A stretch of DNA of 64,000 bases from Symbiodinium microadriaticum (taxonomy: Eukaryota; Sar; Dinophyceae; Suessiales; Symbiodiniaceae), in the NCBI GenBank assembly GCA_001939145.1, contig LSRX01000132.1:683128-747127 (forward strand). Direction: 5' to 3'. The number at the start of each line of letters is the position of its first letter. The first letter of the stretch is position 1. Both the position numbers and the translations under genes were made by a program. The notes below the pieces were generated by a model. That model was not told where the DNA came from. It saw nothing but the letters and a program-made list of their open reading frames with translations, and ran no database searches. Below, one piece after another: positions 10,901 through 17,711 of the stretch.

Positions 10901-13900
10901 TTACGCCCAAACCCAACAGTTTTTGGTGCAGCTTTCCAAACAGAGCTTCCTGAAGAAGTACAAATGGGGTATTAACAACGACGCCACATTACCCATTGCA
11001 TATGTTCTTTTGAAAGCGAAGAAAGACTACAAAGTTGCACGTCCTATTATTAGTTACAAGTACTTCATCTTTGCGAAGTTGTTTCGTGCCGCAGCAATTG
11101 TGCTAGATCTTCTACAACGAGAAGTACTTCCATGCTCATTTGGTTTGCAAACTTTTCCAGCAATGATGACTACATTGCGACAATGGTTGGAGACCATTTC
11201 GGACGACGTGCAGCTCACCACGGTTAACCAAGACCTTGTGGGCTTCTTTACATCAGTTCCTGTTGAACGCATTCTGCACGCAATCAACTGGGTAACCGAG
11301 AAGTTTGTGGAACTCAACGGCGTTGACTGTTCCAACTACTCCTTTACGGTCTCATTACGCGAAAAAGATGTCAAACTGCGGGTCTGGAGAGGTAAACCAA
11401 GAAAAGCTGGCGCCAGACACTATTCGATCTTTATTAAAGATTTGGTGGACATTTGCAAGTTGTCATGTGACACTAGCTTCTTCGTTGTTGGCGGACAGGT
11501 TTATGCACAGTGTCGTGGAGCAGCAATCGGCAACCAGATTTCACCAATCTTGGCAAATATAAGTATCGCTTTTCTTGAAGAGCATTGGGTGCACCAGAAC
11601 TACCAGTTTCTGCAACACGTACAGCATCGGTTTCTTTGTTTGAGGTACGTCGACAACCGTGTGGTTATTCTTGACAAAACACTGCTTCATCATCCTAGGT
11701 TGAGGACTTTTTTGCATGACAATTTCTACATTCCACCAGTTCAACTTGAACAGGTGAAAGTACCGTATGCGCAGTGTGAGTTTCTGGGCTTCGATATTCG
11801 AACAGACCCCATACCGTCCATTGCCATGATTCTTCATCGAGATGATTGGCGTTACAGATTGCCATCTAGCGGAGCAACTCAAGCCCAAAAGTCGGCATTG
11901 TACAATAGTAGCGAGCACTCCATGCTCAAGTATGTGTGGCCAGCAACCCTTAGAGAACAACAGTTGTTTCACCTTCAGAAAGATCATGATGCGAGGCTCG
12001 TCAGCTCTGGTTAAAATCAAGGAGCTCGCGCATAACAAACCCACAGAGAAGGCCGCGAAGTGTGAACACATGGTGTCTATGATGTTCTAAAATGGAGTGT
12101 AATTGACAGGAAACCCCAGAGAGGGTTTCTGTGTGTGGGCACCTCTGTACCTAAGAGTTTCTGATTCGCAAGCCAATCCGATAATGAAGCAAGCAGGGGG
12201 ATGGGACGTGCATCTGGGAATCCCATCCAACGAAGCTGCCCAGATGCATGGGATACCAAGCTTGGCCAGCTTGGCGTACCTGCTGTTTCACATGAGTTTA
12301 GAAGTATAAGAAGAAAGAGAACAACCCACCGATTTCAAGATTCGGGCAACCGCCACCTTGAGGTGAGTCGGTCTACTTCCACATGTGTGTGTGTGTGCGC
12401 GTGCGTGCGTGTGTGTGTTCCTTAACAAGGACCAAAAAAACCCTTAAAACTAGGGACCCTATACACTTATGCTCTGAATCCCTATTATGGTACGTGAACC
12501 TTAAGCCCTTTTAGGGTTCATTTCGTCCTTATGGTTATCCAAGGTTTCGAAATGGATTGCAAGGATTCGATAACGGCAAAGATTGAAGGCTCGACGACTG
12601 ATTTAGCAAACTCTGCTATGATCAAGGTAGCCACAGTGCTACGCTTAGCTACCTAGAGCCAGGCTCTTTTAAACCCTGTTCTCGTAATTGTCGATGGCTG
12701 TGAAAGTAGAGGCCCGTGATGGATGGCTGGAGTCGGTAACGGCAGGATGTGCTATTGAGCATATAGGGTTTAGGGTTTAGGGTTTAGATTATGAGATTTT
12801 GAAACGTTCATGTTCCAATCTATCGAGGCTCGAACTCCAATTTAGCGTGGCTCAAGGATCCGCCAAAATTCTCGTCAGCATGTCCCCGATGCAGTTAAAA
12901 TGTACAAATCGCAGATTGCCGCGGCACTTGCGCCGTGCGCGTGCGAAAAAGCACGCAAGCTCTAGGCTGTACAAGGCTGAATACTGGCCCTGGCGGAAAG
13001 AAAAGAAACTGAACTGTCATGCTGTGGTCTATAAAGACAGGCGAGTCTACTTTGGTTTCCCTGAGCCCTAAACCCAAAACCCTAAAGTCCCAAACCCTAA
13101 ACCCCTAAATTCCATGAGCTGTAAGCCGACACCCTCAACTCGACAACTCCGAAGCCGACTGGCCGCCGAGGCCTATCTAGACCATGCATTGGCCGGGCAC
13201 CTTCTTAAGGACCAAGCTGCCCCATACAAAGAGTCGCTTTATATTGTACTACACAAAGTATACGGATTTGAGCCAGAAGCTCTAAATCCTAAATCCTACA
13301 AACCCTGAACACTTAAATCCCAGGGTCAATTTGGTCCCAAAGCCCCCCAGTGCCCAGGGAGAAATTTCACGTATTGCAGCGTGCTACTCGAAGCAGCTCC
13401 CTAGCCTGTACAGTCCTGCTCTCGTCCGGTAGGATCTCGCGATAGGTCAATTACCAGTATCGACAGTCATCGTCATCATCATCATCATCATCATCATTGT
13501 TTATTGCTGTTATGATTGTGTGATGACTTTCGTTACTAAGAACCTCAGATTTTTCTATATAGTATGTACTGTTACGGTACGATTATTCTCAGTCAGGTCA
13601 CCTATCATTATTGTTTTCATGACTGCTAGATTCATCCGATTATCAATATTCTTGCTGGTAGTTGAAAATTACATTGATTTTGCAAACTTACTTCCTCTAT
13701 ATATATACAGAAAATATAAATGTATATATATATATATTTATATTTATTTATAAACATATAATAGATACAGACAGAGAGAGAGTGAGAGAGTCAGCGCTAT
13801 TGCAGTTCTTTCTGCTCCATGCACCACATCAAAAGGAAATCGAGCGCTCAAGGAAACACGTGCAGGAAGAATGATGAACTGATCTTGGCTGGAACGATGA

Positions 13901-16900
13901 ACTGATTTTGACTCTTGTCTTTGCTGGGCCTGGGGTCAGGCATCGAGTCAGGTAGTATAGGGGCCTGTGTGGTCCGGCATGGTTTAGGGACGATCTTATA
14001 GCAGGGCTCTGTTACAAATCACTGACCACGTCACTGCGTACATAGCCCTGGCATCAGAGAACCTGTGGACTGCCACTCGATCCTTAACAACCAAGATCAC
14101 ACTGCTTATGCGAGCAGTTCAGTGTTGGGGCATAGGTGTGGGTAGGCAAGATTATTTCAGTTATTGGAGTATCTGGTGTCAATATTTCCAATCAGCCCAT
14201 ATATAAGGACATGGCTCCCTAATCAGGACCCCAATAAGAAGGGGCCATAAGCTGATCCTTATGTGTTGAATCCGCTGTCCCTTTGTAGCAAGGCCCTCAA
14301 AGCACATCGCACAGATGATGGCCAAGAATTCGGACGCTTAGGGTGACATAGCACGACCCACCAGCACAAGAAGCCCTCTCAGATCTTCGAGAGTTTAGGG
14401 TTTAGGGTTTAGGGTGGCTAGAGGGCAAAAGCTGCAGAGCTCAGGTAGGGGTCTTCCGGGTCTGACGATAAAGGGTTTGAGGGTTCAGGGTTTATATAGG
14501 GTTTGAGGATTTAGGGTTTAGGGTTTAGGATTAGGGTTTAGGGTTTAGAGTTCAGGGTTTGAGGGTTTAGGACCCTCCTGCGCCTCTGCACCTTTTGGGC
14601 TTGGCGGGCTTAAGGTGAGTCCAAGACCCTCCAGAGCAGTTCCTTTGCTGCTGAGCATGTAGTAGTTGGACAAAAAGTCGCCTAAATCATTGGGCAATAC
14701 CTACAAAGACCTCTAACTCTAACCCCGAAAACGAGCCTTCAAAGGAAGCCTAAACGTCATCATACAAGGAAACTCAGCGAAACGAGCTACAAGAGAAGCC
14801 CTAAGGCCTGAACCCTAAACCCTAGGTTTAGGCAGCTGCTAAGCCTTTCAGATTGAGGGTTTCAAGTCAGTTCGCATGATCCGACCGGTCAGACGGACCT
14901 GCTGTTTCTCATACATCGGAAGACCACGAATCAGACTACACGTTTGCAACTCCAATGCCCCACACTGACCGCGAACCCCTAACCCCCACCCACAACCCAA
15001 AGCTAATTCCTAGACCTTCCACTGAGAAACAGCCCAAGGGGGTGCGCAAAGAGTCAACACGAACATCTCGGCTGCCCTGTGGCTACCTGGCGCCAGGTGG
15101 TTGTTGAGGGGTATTTAGAGAGTTTCGAGATTTAGGCATTAGGGACTAGGAGTCAAGCTAGTTTATAGTTACAGGCAGATTCACTTGCGGTTGTAGGTTT
15201 CGTCGTTCACTTAGCAAGTAGGGTAACACTTGCAGTAGTGCAACTGTACATGTGCACGACATACATACGCGGGCATAGATACACAGACATACATACATAC
15301 ATACATGCATACATACATACATACATGCATACATACATACATACGCAAGACAGAAGCCACTCGTGGCAGCCTCTGATCGCATTCTTCCCTGCTCCTTCTG
15401 GGCCCTGCAGCTGACTCGCGATTCTGTCGCGTTAAATTTGAGACAAATCCCTAACCTCCCAGGTACCTACTATACAGGGCCCTAGGGGCTCTAGTACCCT
15501 ATATAGTAGGTACCTGGGGAGTTAGGGAATGTTCCTACAAACCTGTACTTGTCCTGTCCATGGCTTCAAGTACGGTTTTGAGTTTAGGGTTCTGGTTTCC
15601 TTGATGGGCGGCTTTTAGCTGCTTGCAGGGCCCTGAAGCCTCAGATGTTGAGGATGACCGTAAGAGTTGTGCAGGTTCACGACTTACAGTGTCAGGTTTC
15701 CCCAAAAATCCGTTGGCAACTCAACCAAAAGCAACACGCCATGACGAATCAACACGAATGTCGAGGTCTGAATAGTTAGACCATAATTTGTAGGATCTTG
15801 CGCTAGAGACATGTTTTCAGAAACCCCACAGTTTCCATGCAAAAAGTAGCAAAAAATACAGCCACCAAGACCAAAACAACTCCCCGAGGCAAGATTCTGG
15901 ACCGCGAATCATAGAGGTGTACGTATTAAAATTAATTGGAGATAACGGTTTAGGGTTGCAGTTTGGAGTCACGGATAGACCGTTCTTGACTCGACCACTT
16001 AGTCACGACTTGAATGGCCATAACAGCTAGTCGGTTTAGGGTTTAGGGTTTAGGGAAGAAAAAGGTTGTAACTCATAGTTGCCTACAGTCTCCATTGTAG
16101 TTCCTTCTTTTGGTTTAACCAAATCTGTATTAAGGATCCTAAAAGGTAACCCCCAAAAGGAACTACAATGGAGACTATAGTTGCTCCTTTAAGGAACAGG
16201 TGCCGGAAAAAAAAAGTGTTCAAGCACGGTACTCCAGAACCCAGAACTGGATCCCTACAGTCATCCTGCGAGAGGTCGTATGAAGCCCTAGAAAACCGAC
16301 TTAGGGATGAGGGTTTAGGGTTTAGGGTTTATAGGGCTCCTTTACGGGATCTTTAGGGGTTTAGGGTTTAGAGGTTTCGGGTTTAGGGTTTGTAGGGGGG
16401 CTAGGGTTTAGGTCGCAGTTGAACTCCTATACAACGCCCTCAGATTGTATGCGCTCGGACCATGTTCCCTAAACCCCCAGGCCCCCCTTGAGCGCAATAC
16501 CCCTTAATGAAGCTCTTCACCTTAAATGATAGTGGTACCCGGAATATGACCCAAGGTACGTCATGGCACCTGGAAGTTCTTCCGAAGCTCAACCTTCCAG
16601 ACCCTACTACACCCTAAACCCTATAAGCTCTAAAGCCCTAAACCCCGAAACCCTAAGCCAACAAATCCTAAAACACTAAGGCCCTAAAGGAAACCCACAA
16701 CACTCAGGTCCTTAGGTCGCAGCTAAGGCCCAACCAAAGTATGTGCTTCTTCATTAGGGGATCTGGGAGTTCCCGGGAGGCCGTGCCTCTTTAAACGGAG
16801 GTTTCGGTTTAGGGTTTAGGGTTTAGGGTTTAGGGTTTAGGGCCGAGCCTCTTTAAACGGAGGTTTCCAGCAAAGCCCGGTCAAAGGGCAACCTTGGCAA

Positions 16901-17255
16901 GGACGGGGTTCTTACCCTTTATCTTTGTAAAAGTGCAATGACCCTTTCGCTCCGCAGAATGCAAAGGTCTGTGGCCCACCTGTAGCATGCACTATGTGTC
17001 GGGCGACCAAACAGGAACACTTAGCCACCCAACAAAACGAAAGCGTCGGCAGAACACCAGACTCAGCAAAGGCGCAACATGACCCAGATTTAGCAGTCGC
17101 GGCTTCCCTTTATGGTTTAGGGTTTAGGGTTTGGGGTTAAGGGCTGAGGGGTTTAGGGTTTGGGGTTAGGGTAATCCTGCATCCCAAATCCGGCTGCTGA
17201 TTTGAGTCTCTCACCCTACACGTGGATCATCGCGCAGTAAACGCTGATGAAGACC
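1750..17255 (-). CDS. Unidentified spliced gene with hydrophobic exons and a Lys/Ala/Pro-rich segment
   Basis: Candidate minus-strand exons: 17222-17255 (VFISVYCAMIH), 16893-16916 (GKNPVLAK), 15046-15076 (GSRDVRVDSL), 14644-14682 (DFLSNYYMLSSK), 14355-14375 (GFLCWWV), 4480-4503 (GTKAGFTA), 3762-3800 (VDVLGLIWGLLIK), 2594-2655 (DPCLTVDSLVSQRLGRLSNC) and a Lys-rich block near 1750-1976. All but the last have AG|G acceptors and GT, GC or GA donors, and phases agree except between 14644 and 14375, where a piece is missing. Alternating hydrophobic stretches suggest a membrane protein. The DVRVDSLRDFLSN segment faintly recalls the D-x-x-x-D helix of cation-diffusion facilitators, but the rest of that fold is not visible. 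The retroelement lies in the intron 14354-4504. Confidence 0.45.
2485..2582. repeat. Telomere-like CCCTAAA array
   Basis: About 13 nearly perfect heptamers with a few CTTAAA and CGAAA variants; typical of dozens of shorter runs in the window. Confidence 0.95.
2594..2655 (-). CDS. Unidentified gene, candidate exon DPCLTVDSLVSQRLGRLSNC
   Basis: 62 nt, GAG|G acceptor, GC donor; joins phase 0 after LLIK. The plus strand is also open here, so strand is not fully settled. Confidence 0.4.
2766..2869. mobile_element. MITE-like family A, copy 2
   Basis: Left end diverged (GGTTCATGTGCTC), right end near consensus. Confidence 0.85.
3361..3495. repeat. 67-bp exact duplication around a single N
   Basis: 3361-3427 and 3429-3495 are identical with N at 3428; same artefact type as at 54447. 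Confidence 0.9.
3762..3800 (-). CDS. Unidentified gene, candidate exon VDVLGLIWGLLIK
   Basis: 39 nt, CAG|G acceptor, GT donor; looks like half a membrane helix. Confidence 0.5.
4231..4333. mobile_element. MITE-like family A, copy 3
   Basis: Ends GGGTCCATGTGCTCACATAG and TATGGGCACATGGAGCC, indicating compensatory change in both arms. Confidence 0.85.
4480..4503 (-). CDS. Unidentified gene, candidate microexon GTKAGFTA
   Basis: 24 nt, CAG|G acceptor, GT donor, phase 0 to VDVLGL. Confidence 0.35.
4847..4952. mobile_element. MITE-like family A, copy 4
   Basis: Near-consensus; lies about 300 bp from the retroelement left end. Confidence 0.85.
5251..5502 (+). repeat. Left direct terminal repeat (pseudo-LTR) of the Penelope-like element
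   Basis: A 252-bp block repeated at 12139-12390 with an offset of 6888 bp; I found no mismatch when reading the two copies side by side. It contains two interleaved perfect inverted repeats (5311-5340 and 5321-5360, see the pseudoknot entry) and a good splice-donor-like AG|GTGAGT at 5475. It is flanked on both sides by GTGTGT. Open frames crossing it are not conserved proteins and are left out. Confidence 0.9.
5311..5360 (+). other. Interleaved perfect inverted repeats: predicted H-type RNA pseudoknot in the terminal repeat
   Basis: Stem 1 pairs GGATGGGA (5311-5318) with TCCCATCC (5333-5340). Stem 2 pairs TGCATCTGGG (5321-5330) with CCCAGATGCA (5351-5360). The arms alternate (1, 2, 1', 2'), with connectors of 2, 2 and 10 nt. 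Both helices are perfect, 8 and 10 bp. The 2-nt first connector spanning a 10-bp helix is short, so both stems may not close fully, and an alternative hairpin using 5332-5337 with 5361-5366 exists. The right terminal repeat has the same structure at 12199-12248. PLE terminal repeats often carry hammerhead ribozymes, but no hammerhead core is present here. Confidence 0.7.
5503..6070 (+). other. Leader between left terminal repeat and ORF1
   Basis: No convincing long frame. The stretch 5680-5890 is rich in TGATCA and CTGATTA motifs. A second AG|GTGAGT splice-donor-like sequence is at 5894-5901, matching the one in the terminal repeat (5473-5480). Some PLEs keep introns, so these could be real donors; no acceptor was assigned. 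A 93-codon frame (5896-6177) overlaps the start of ORF1 and cannot be told apart from chance. Confidence 0.4.
6071..6847 (+). CDS. PLE ORF1, upstream part (258 aa), Ser/Pro/Gln-rich
   Basis: Starts with a basic Arg-Ser dipeptide stretch (GRSRSRSRSPPP, residues about 10-21), then a low-complexity Pro/Gln/Ser region to about residue 150, then a more ordered segment (KHIQDVQHEWQQACSTHIEQ and following). This suggests a nucleic-acid-binding, structural ORF1-type protein, by inference only; no family was recognised. It ends at a TGA that overlaps an ATG of the next frame (ATGA at 6844-6847). The continuing frame is +1 relative to it and open from 6786, so the product may be extended by +1 frameshifting or reinitiation, or the frames may be split by one indel. 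Confidence 0.65.
   Translation: MPSFHFHFYGRSRSRSRSPPPANRLIENPPTAWIGSPPGQWDSEGPRQSQRYCSSFIGKQPASLSSQAPVTNPEITVQSGTWYPSFTASLHREPQSSQVAGLQYSQGLQSRVPDHLPGSQPTLPQPSWNVPPTLPQQPQELQPSWPPQSLTKFSNGDANCNVGAEAYDSPEHKVDVHSLKHIQDVQHEWQQACSTHIEQEWPQLGTLAGKTVYVQWPRLELERVRNYKGRKEWVQEVMSQTIPASVCNSVRDALYDVV
6825..7439 (+). CDS. PLE ORF1, downstream part (204 aa), possible ADP-ribosyltransferase-like fold
   Basis: Open in the +1 frame from 6786, first ATG at 6825, stop at 7437-7439. The second half reads WLHCTNKHGVYGILRAGAI (from about residue 76), which resembles the start of ADP-ribosyltransferase-fold domains such as Tpt1/KptA and PARP (pattern H-x-T ... G-I-L-x-x-G-x-I). A later FGGSIGG and a RWLVRTDIGAVQW segment complete a compact domain. 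The match is visual only; the glycine usual after the His is a Cys, and a catalytic Glu cannot be assigned. Codon use and lack of stops support true coding. It is separated from ORF2 by the 85-bp repeat. Confidence 0.6.
   Translation: MRCMMLYEIMYRDGTVHSMPEQVLDLFTKAVAASGQDVRQIVHSGKSFCIEGRSIWFLRTMNFPSATFNFPDSPQLNWLHCTNKHGVYGILRAGAIFPSCADGIMLPMCIPTVGFFARVHFSYYNIPVEEIARFAAKISSSSKNTSGVMFGGSIGGPYHKFNGSNTWREQFLCLRAGVVKSKASDKRWLVRTDIGAVQWILLVH
7475..8005 (+). repeat. 85-bp tandem repeat (about 6 copies) between PLE ORF1 and ORF2
   Basis: The marker GACTG recurs at 7556, 7641, 7726, 7811, 7896 and 7981, exactly 85 bp apart. The unit contains AAGCCAATCAGCTTTGAGAC and CTTGATGTTGAG. 85 is not a multiple of three, so no frame passes through unchanged; short frames inside it are by-products. 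Copies differ by a few substitutions, with the last two most diverged. Confidence 0.95.
8013..9269 (+). CDS. PLE ORF2 (418 aa), Gln/Ser-rich with coiled coil, in frame with the RT ORF
   Basis: Function unknown. The better start may be the ATG at 8136 (residue 42), giving 377 aa. Residues 42-110 are Trp/Gly/Ser-rich (WGASSSWKSGWQDRSWNNRD); about 220-245 is a Ser/Pro/Thr linker; about 275-290 is a heptad-like ESDKDKRIKDLEQQLAAQ; the C-terminus (LQDRACQLGLPVSMATKAKA) is a helix-turn-helix segment faintly like a SAP motif. The stop is TGA at 9267-9269, followed by CTAG, and the same frame stays open through the RT ORF, so ORF2 may act as a Gag-like N-terminal module of a readthrough fusion. Confidence 0.75.
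   Translation: MGLRSLQGLDKTGPSRPHVYLKRSFAAQVSIVASYSFRSINMPWGASSSWKSGWQDRSWNNRDSEGQWKEAYPGGYEGNEQWGKFEARRSSSEMPASPQGKSHTTQLPREFVSDQDHLDSREICGKKLYRNVQLTSWSQKYKLAGRPLQDIKLHELAWQGWQNYYLRHLSLGYFTSIVFCRRISETVFINSLLGAIRGKSWDLDALARAVASHASSPTSTSAPPLPVLPTSKSSGSTEAKSTQELHALVTFLIQQLEPFASAAVTESDKDKRIKDLEQQLAAQSASKPQLTSDPSMGPPSKRRRLATKTSSMEMFEDKILDFKICSNNRPLAMNAPSSMSSTNVRKWWMHLSLNPSQKDTLKTIQAQAQQYLNKLSAEQKSTLQDRACQLGLPVSMATKAKALELVQVICAGILLADG
9267..9273 (+). promoter_or_regulatory. Candidate UGA-CUAG stop-codon readthrough site between ORF2 and the RT ORF
   Basis: The sequence is GGC TGA CTA GGG. Positions 8013, 9267 and 9342 are all divisible by three, and no other stop occurs in this frame from 8013 to the TAA at 12012. 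UGA followed by CUAG is an established readthrough context (Sindbis-type alphaviruses, several animal genes). Readthrough would make a single protein of about 1333 residues. The alternative is a nonsense mutation of a once continuous ORF, or reinitiation at 9342. Confidence 0.6.
9342..12014 (+). CDS. PLE ORF3: GIY-YIG-like endonuclease plus Penelope-type reverse transcriptase (890 aa)
   Basis: N-terminal nuclease: YVGST at 95-99, Arg106, and the helix RECELIQVWQPRYN at about 158-171 with a candidate catalytic Glu159/161 fit a GIY-YIG fold. A possible zinc site is Cys370-x-Cys372...Cys384...His388. Reverse transcriptase: KKDYKVARPIISYK (about 560-573); motif A QDLVGFFTSVP with Asp631; motif B CRGAAIGNQISPILAN (724-739); motif C RYVDN with Asp771; and CEFLGFDI (812-819). 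Nuclease before RT is the permuted PLE order. Motif C has Asn772 where most RTs have a second Asp. The true start may be upstream through readthrough from ORF2. The frame is intact and ends 124 bp before the right terminal repeat. Confidence 0.88.
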   Translation: MYILQVCYNGDEELHGLRAPSRVLASFFFLHILHSSLSKCSNVKAWKLRTGHFVGVSLMHLQRYFIEPFVTYALIHPKQGSIGKHGQVLQTKAAYVGSTTVGLHSRQDNRWRKMKLLERGIHVNAEVVLHYFHTRGVLHEVLLIPVSIASGTIPVRARECELIQVWQPRYNHPWIYKLHPTSTHRTTRVSCFTSQFTYKSRRLWQKVRRRLSTLKILQCYAHSNTNVTSSWKFLMDLAAGGELSFRTSSILRSSQFSALHIYALLRMSNHLDDPPRSLVRSLLKKNLQFRQAALPKAPRPLVLPLLAHASFQTAARRFVSDLIYKSREFLVPFHLPSKKIVAGKHHSVQSLLYNHLAMMRTWTFDQPPQCQCRGLKREHPQLQCVNGHVASPAAKLNVSKRLHSLLLHSSSSQVYMNQQTYLGKTCSVLQAWCTRNGIHNLDIQDWTTFIYQQWPLHVQSSWHTVKFKDVAFLKNIMKNMVVHGRDHALGQIHVFCPVAYWTTLRSTFCDPLVYRPVSMSYAQTQQFLVQLSKQSFLKKYKWGINNDATLPIAYVLLKAKKDYKVARPIISYKYFIFAKLFRAAAIVLDLLQREVLPCSFGLQTFPAMMTTLRQWLETISDDVQLTTVNQDLVGFFTSVPVERILHAINWVTEKFVELNGVDCSNYSFTVSLREKDVKLRVWRGKPRKAGARHYSIFIKDLVDICKLSCDTSFFVVGGQVYAQCRGAAIGNQISPILANISIAFLEEHWVHQNYQFLQHVQHRFLCLRYVDNRVVILDKTLLHHPRLRTFLHDNFYIPPVQLEQVKVPYAQCEFLGFDIRTDPIPSIAMILHRDDWRYRLPSSGATQAQKSALYNSSEHSMLKYVWPATLREQQLFHLQKDHDARLVSSG
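12139..12390 (+). repeat. Right direct terminal repeat (pseudo-LTR) of the Penelope-like element
   Basis: Second identical copy of the 252-bp repeat, starting 124 bp after the ORF3 stop. It is followed by a (GT)n/(GC)n-rich tract to about 12420, which may be the junction with host DNA or a replication slippage product. Confidence 0.9.
12199..12248 (+). other. Second copy of the predicted terminal-repeat pseudoknot
   Basis: Same interleaved 8-bp and 10-bp inverted repeats as in the left terminal repeat, offset 6888 bp; located in the 3' part of the element transcript. Confidence 0.7.
12426..12533. mobile_element. MITE-like family E, copy 1
   Basis: Near-palindrome with ends AAGGACCAAA and TTTCGTCCTTA; internal TACGTGAACC and AATCCCTAT. 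Confidence 0.75.
13464..13498. repeat. (ATC)n trinucleotide run
   Basis: About 10 units of CATCAT in AT-rich sequence; an (AT)n run follows at 13700-13755. Confidence 0.95.
14355..14375 (-). CDS. Unidentified gene, candidate microexon GFLCWWV
   Basis: 21 nt, GAG|G acceptor, GT donor; phase 0 with the 4503 exon but not with the 14682 exon. Confidence 0.25.
14644..14682 (-). CDS. Unidentified gene, candidate exon (R)DFLSNYYMLSSK
   Basis: 39 nt, TAG|G acceptor, GA donor. Confidence 0.45.
15046..15076 (-). CDS. Unidentified gene, candidate exon GSRDVRVDSL
   Basis: 31 nt, CAG|G acceptor, GC donor. Ends with one base that the 14682 exon completes as Arg. Confidence 0.4.
15283..15345. repeat. (ACAT)n microsatellite
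   Basis: ATACATAC runs with GCAT interruptions. Confidence 0.95.
15459..15530. mobile_element. Short inverted repeat (TCCCAGGTACCTACTATA)
   Basis: Perfect 17-bp arms CCCAGGTACCTACTATA / TATAGTAGGTACCTGGG around a 30-bp centre. Confidence 0.75.
16082..16181. mobile_element. MITE-like family C, copy 1
   Basis: Ends CTACAGTCTCCATTGTAGTT and AACTACAATGGAGACTATAG; centre GGTTTAACC and GGATCC. Confidence 0.88.
16182..16246. repeat. Dispersed repeat shared with 27433-27502
   Basis: Both contain CTCC/TTCC-TTTAAGGAACAGGT then AAGT(G/A)TTCAAG and GGTACTCCAGAACCCAG; about 85% alike by eye. Confidence 0.75.
16893..16916 (-). CDS. Unidentified gene, candidate microexon GKNPVLAK
   Basis: 24 nt, phase 0 at both ends, AAG|G acceptor, GT donor. 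Confidence 0.35.
17222..17255 (-). CDS. Unidentified gene, candidate exon VFISVYCAMIH
   Basis: AG|G acceptor, GT donor, hydrophobic; joins in phase 0 to the next candidate. Confidence 0.4.
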
Positions 17256-17393
17256 CTTTCAATTCAATGTGGAGGACTGGTTTATTGCAGTTAGGATTTC
17301 AGATTTACCCGACTAAACCCTAAACCCCAAACACTGAAGCCTAAACCCTAAACCCTGAACCCTAAACCTTGCAAACGCCACAATGACTAGCTT

Positions 17394-17711
17394 GAGGGTC
17401 TGGGGACTTAGTAAGTAGGGTTCCTTGAAGAGCTACGTTTTAGGGTTTAGGGTTTAGGCTTTCGGGAGGGGGTATGGGATTTCGTAAATAGCTGTTTTGT
17501 AGAGTCATAACAAGTCTCATAGCACCAATTAAGATCCTTTTCAGGGTACTTATATAAGTCTACTTATTCTTACTTCCCCAAGCAGCCAGGGAAATACAAG
17601 GTTAAACTTTCAGATTGCTACTAAACTATAAGACTATAAGAGCCCCAAAAAGTTTAAAAGGTTGGGTATTGGAGAACTACGTCTTACCTACTTACTAAGT
17701 CCCCCGACCCT
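17394..17711. mobile_element. 318-bp inverted-repeat element
   Basis: About 26-bp terminal inverted repeats GGGGACTTAGTAAGTAGG / CCTACTTACTAAGTCCCC extended by GAGGGTC / GACCCTC. No coding capacity. Confidence 0.75.

Larger units (their letters stand above)
5251..12390 (+). mobile_element. Penelope-like retroelement with permuted (N-terminal) GIY-YIG domain, near-complete
   Basis: A 7.14-kb plus-strand element bounded by identical 252-bp direct repeats (5251-5502 and 12139-12390). In order it holds a left repeat, a leader with many TGATCA motifs, ORF1 in two overlapping frames (6071-6847, 6825-7439), an 85-bp tandem repeat (about 7475-8005), ORF2 (8013-9269) and ORF3 with GIY-YIG-like and reverse transcriptase domains (9342-12014). 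Penelope-like elements (PLEs) characteristically carry direct pseudo-LTRs and a GIY-YIG nuclease; an N-terminal position of the nuclease defines the permuted Chlamys/Naiad-type group (established knowledge). I saw no base difference between the two repeats, so I infer a recent insertion. Both outer ends abut GT-rich sequence; no clear target-site duplication was found. The element lies antisense in an intron of the minus-strand gene at 1.7-17.3 kb. There is no LTR-retrovirus protease, integrase or primer-binding site. Confidence 0.85.
12391..14354. other. Intron remainder right of the retroelement; two unexplained open frames
   Basis: Holds a palindromic element (12426-12533), an (ATC)n run (13464-13498) and an AT-rich stretch. 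Plus-strand frames 12799-13071 (90 codons, basic: LPRHLRRARAKKHASSRLYK) and 13114-13308 (64 codons: RLAAEAYLDHALAGHLLKDQ) read like protein but show no family and no splice context; possibly decayed element genes. Confidence 0.35.

Noticed and set aside
5251-12390. LTR retrotransposon or endogenous virus
   Set aside because: The RT motifs are Penelope-type; no protease, RNase H, integrase, envelope, primer-binding site or TG...CA repeat ends.
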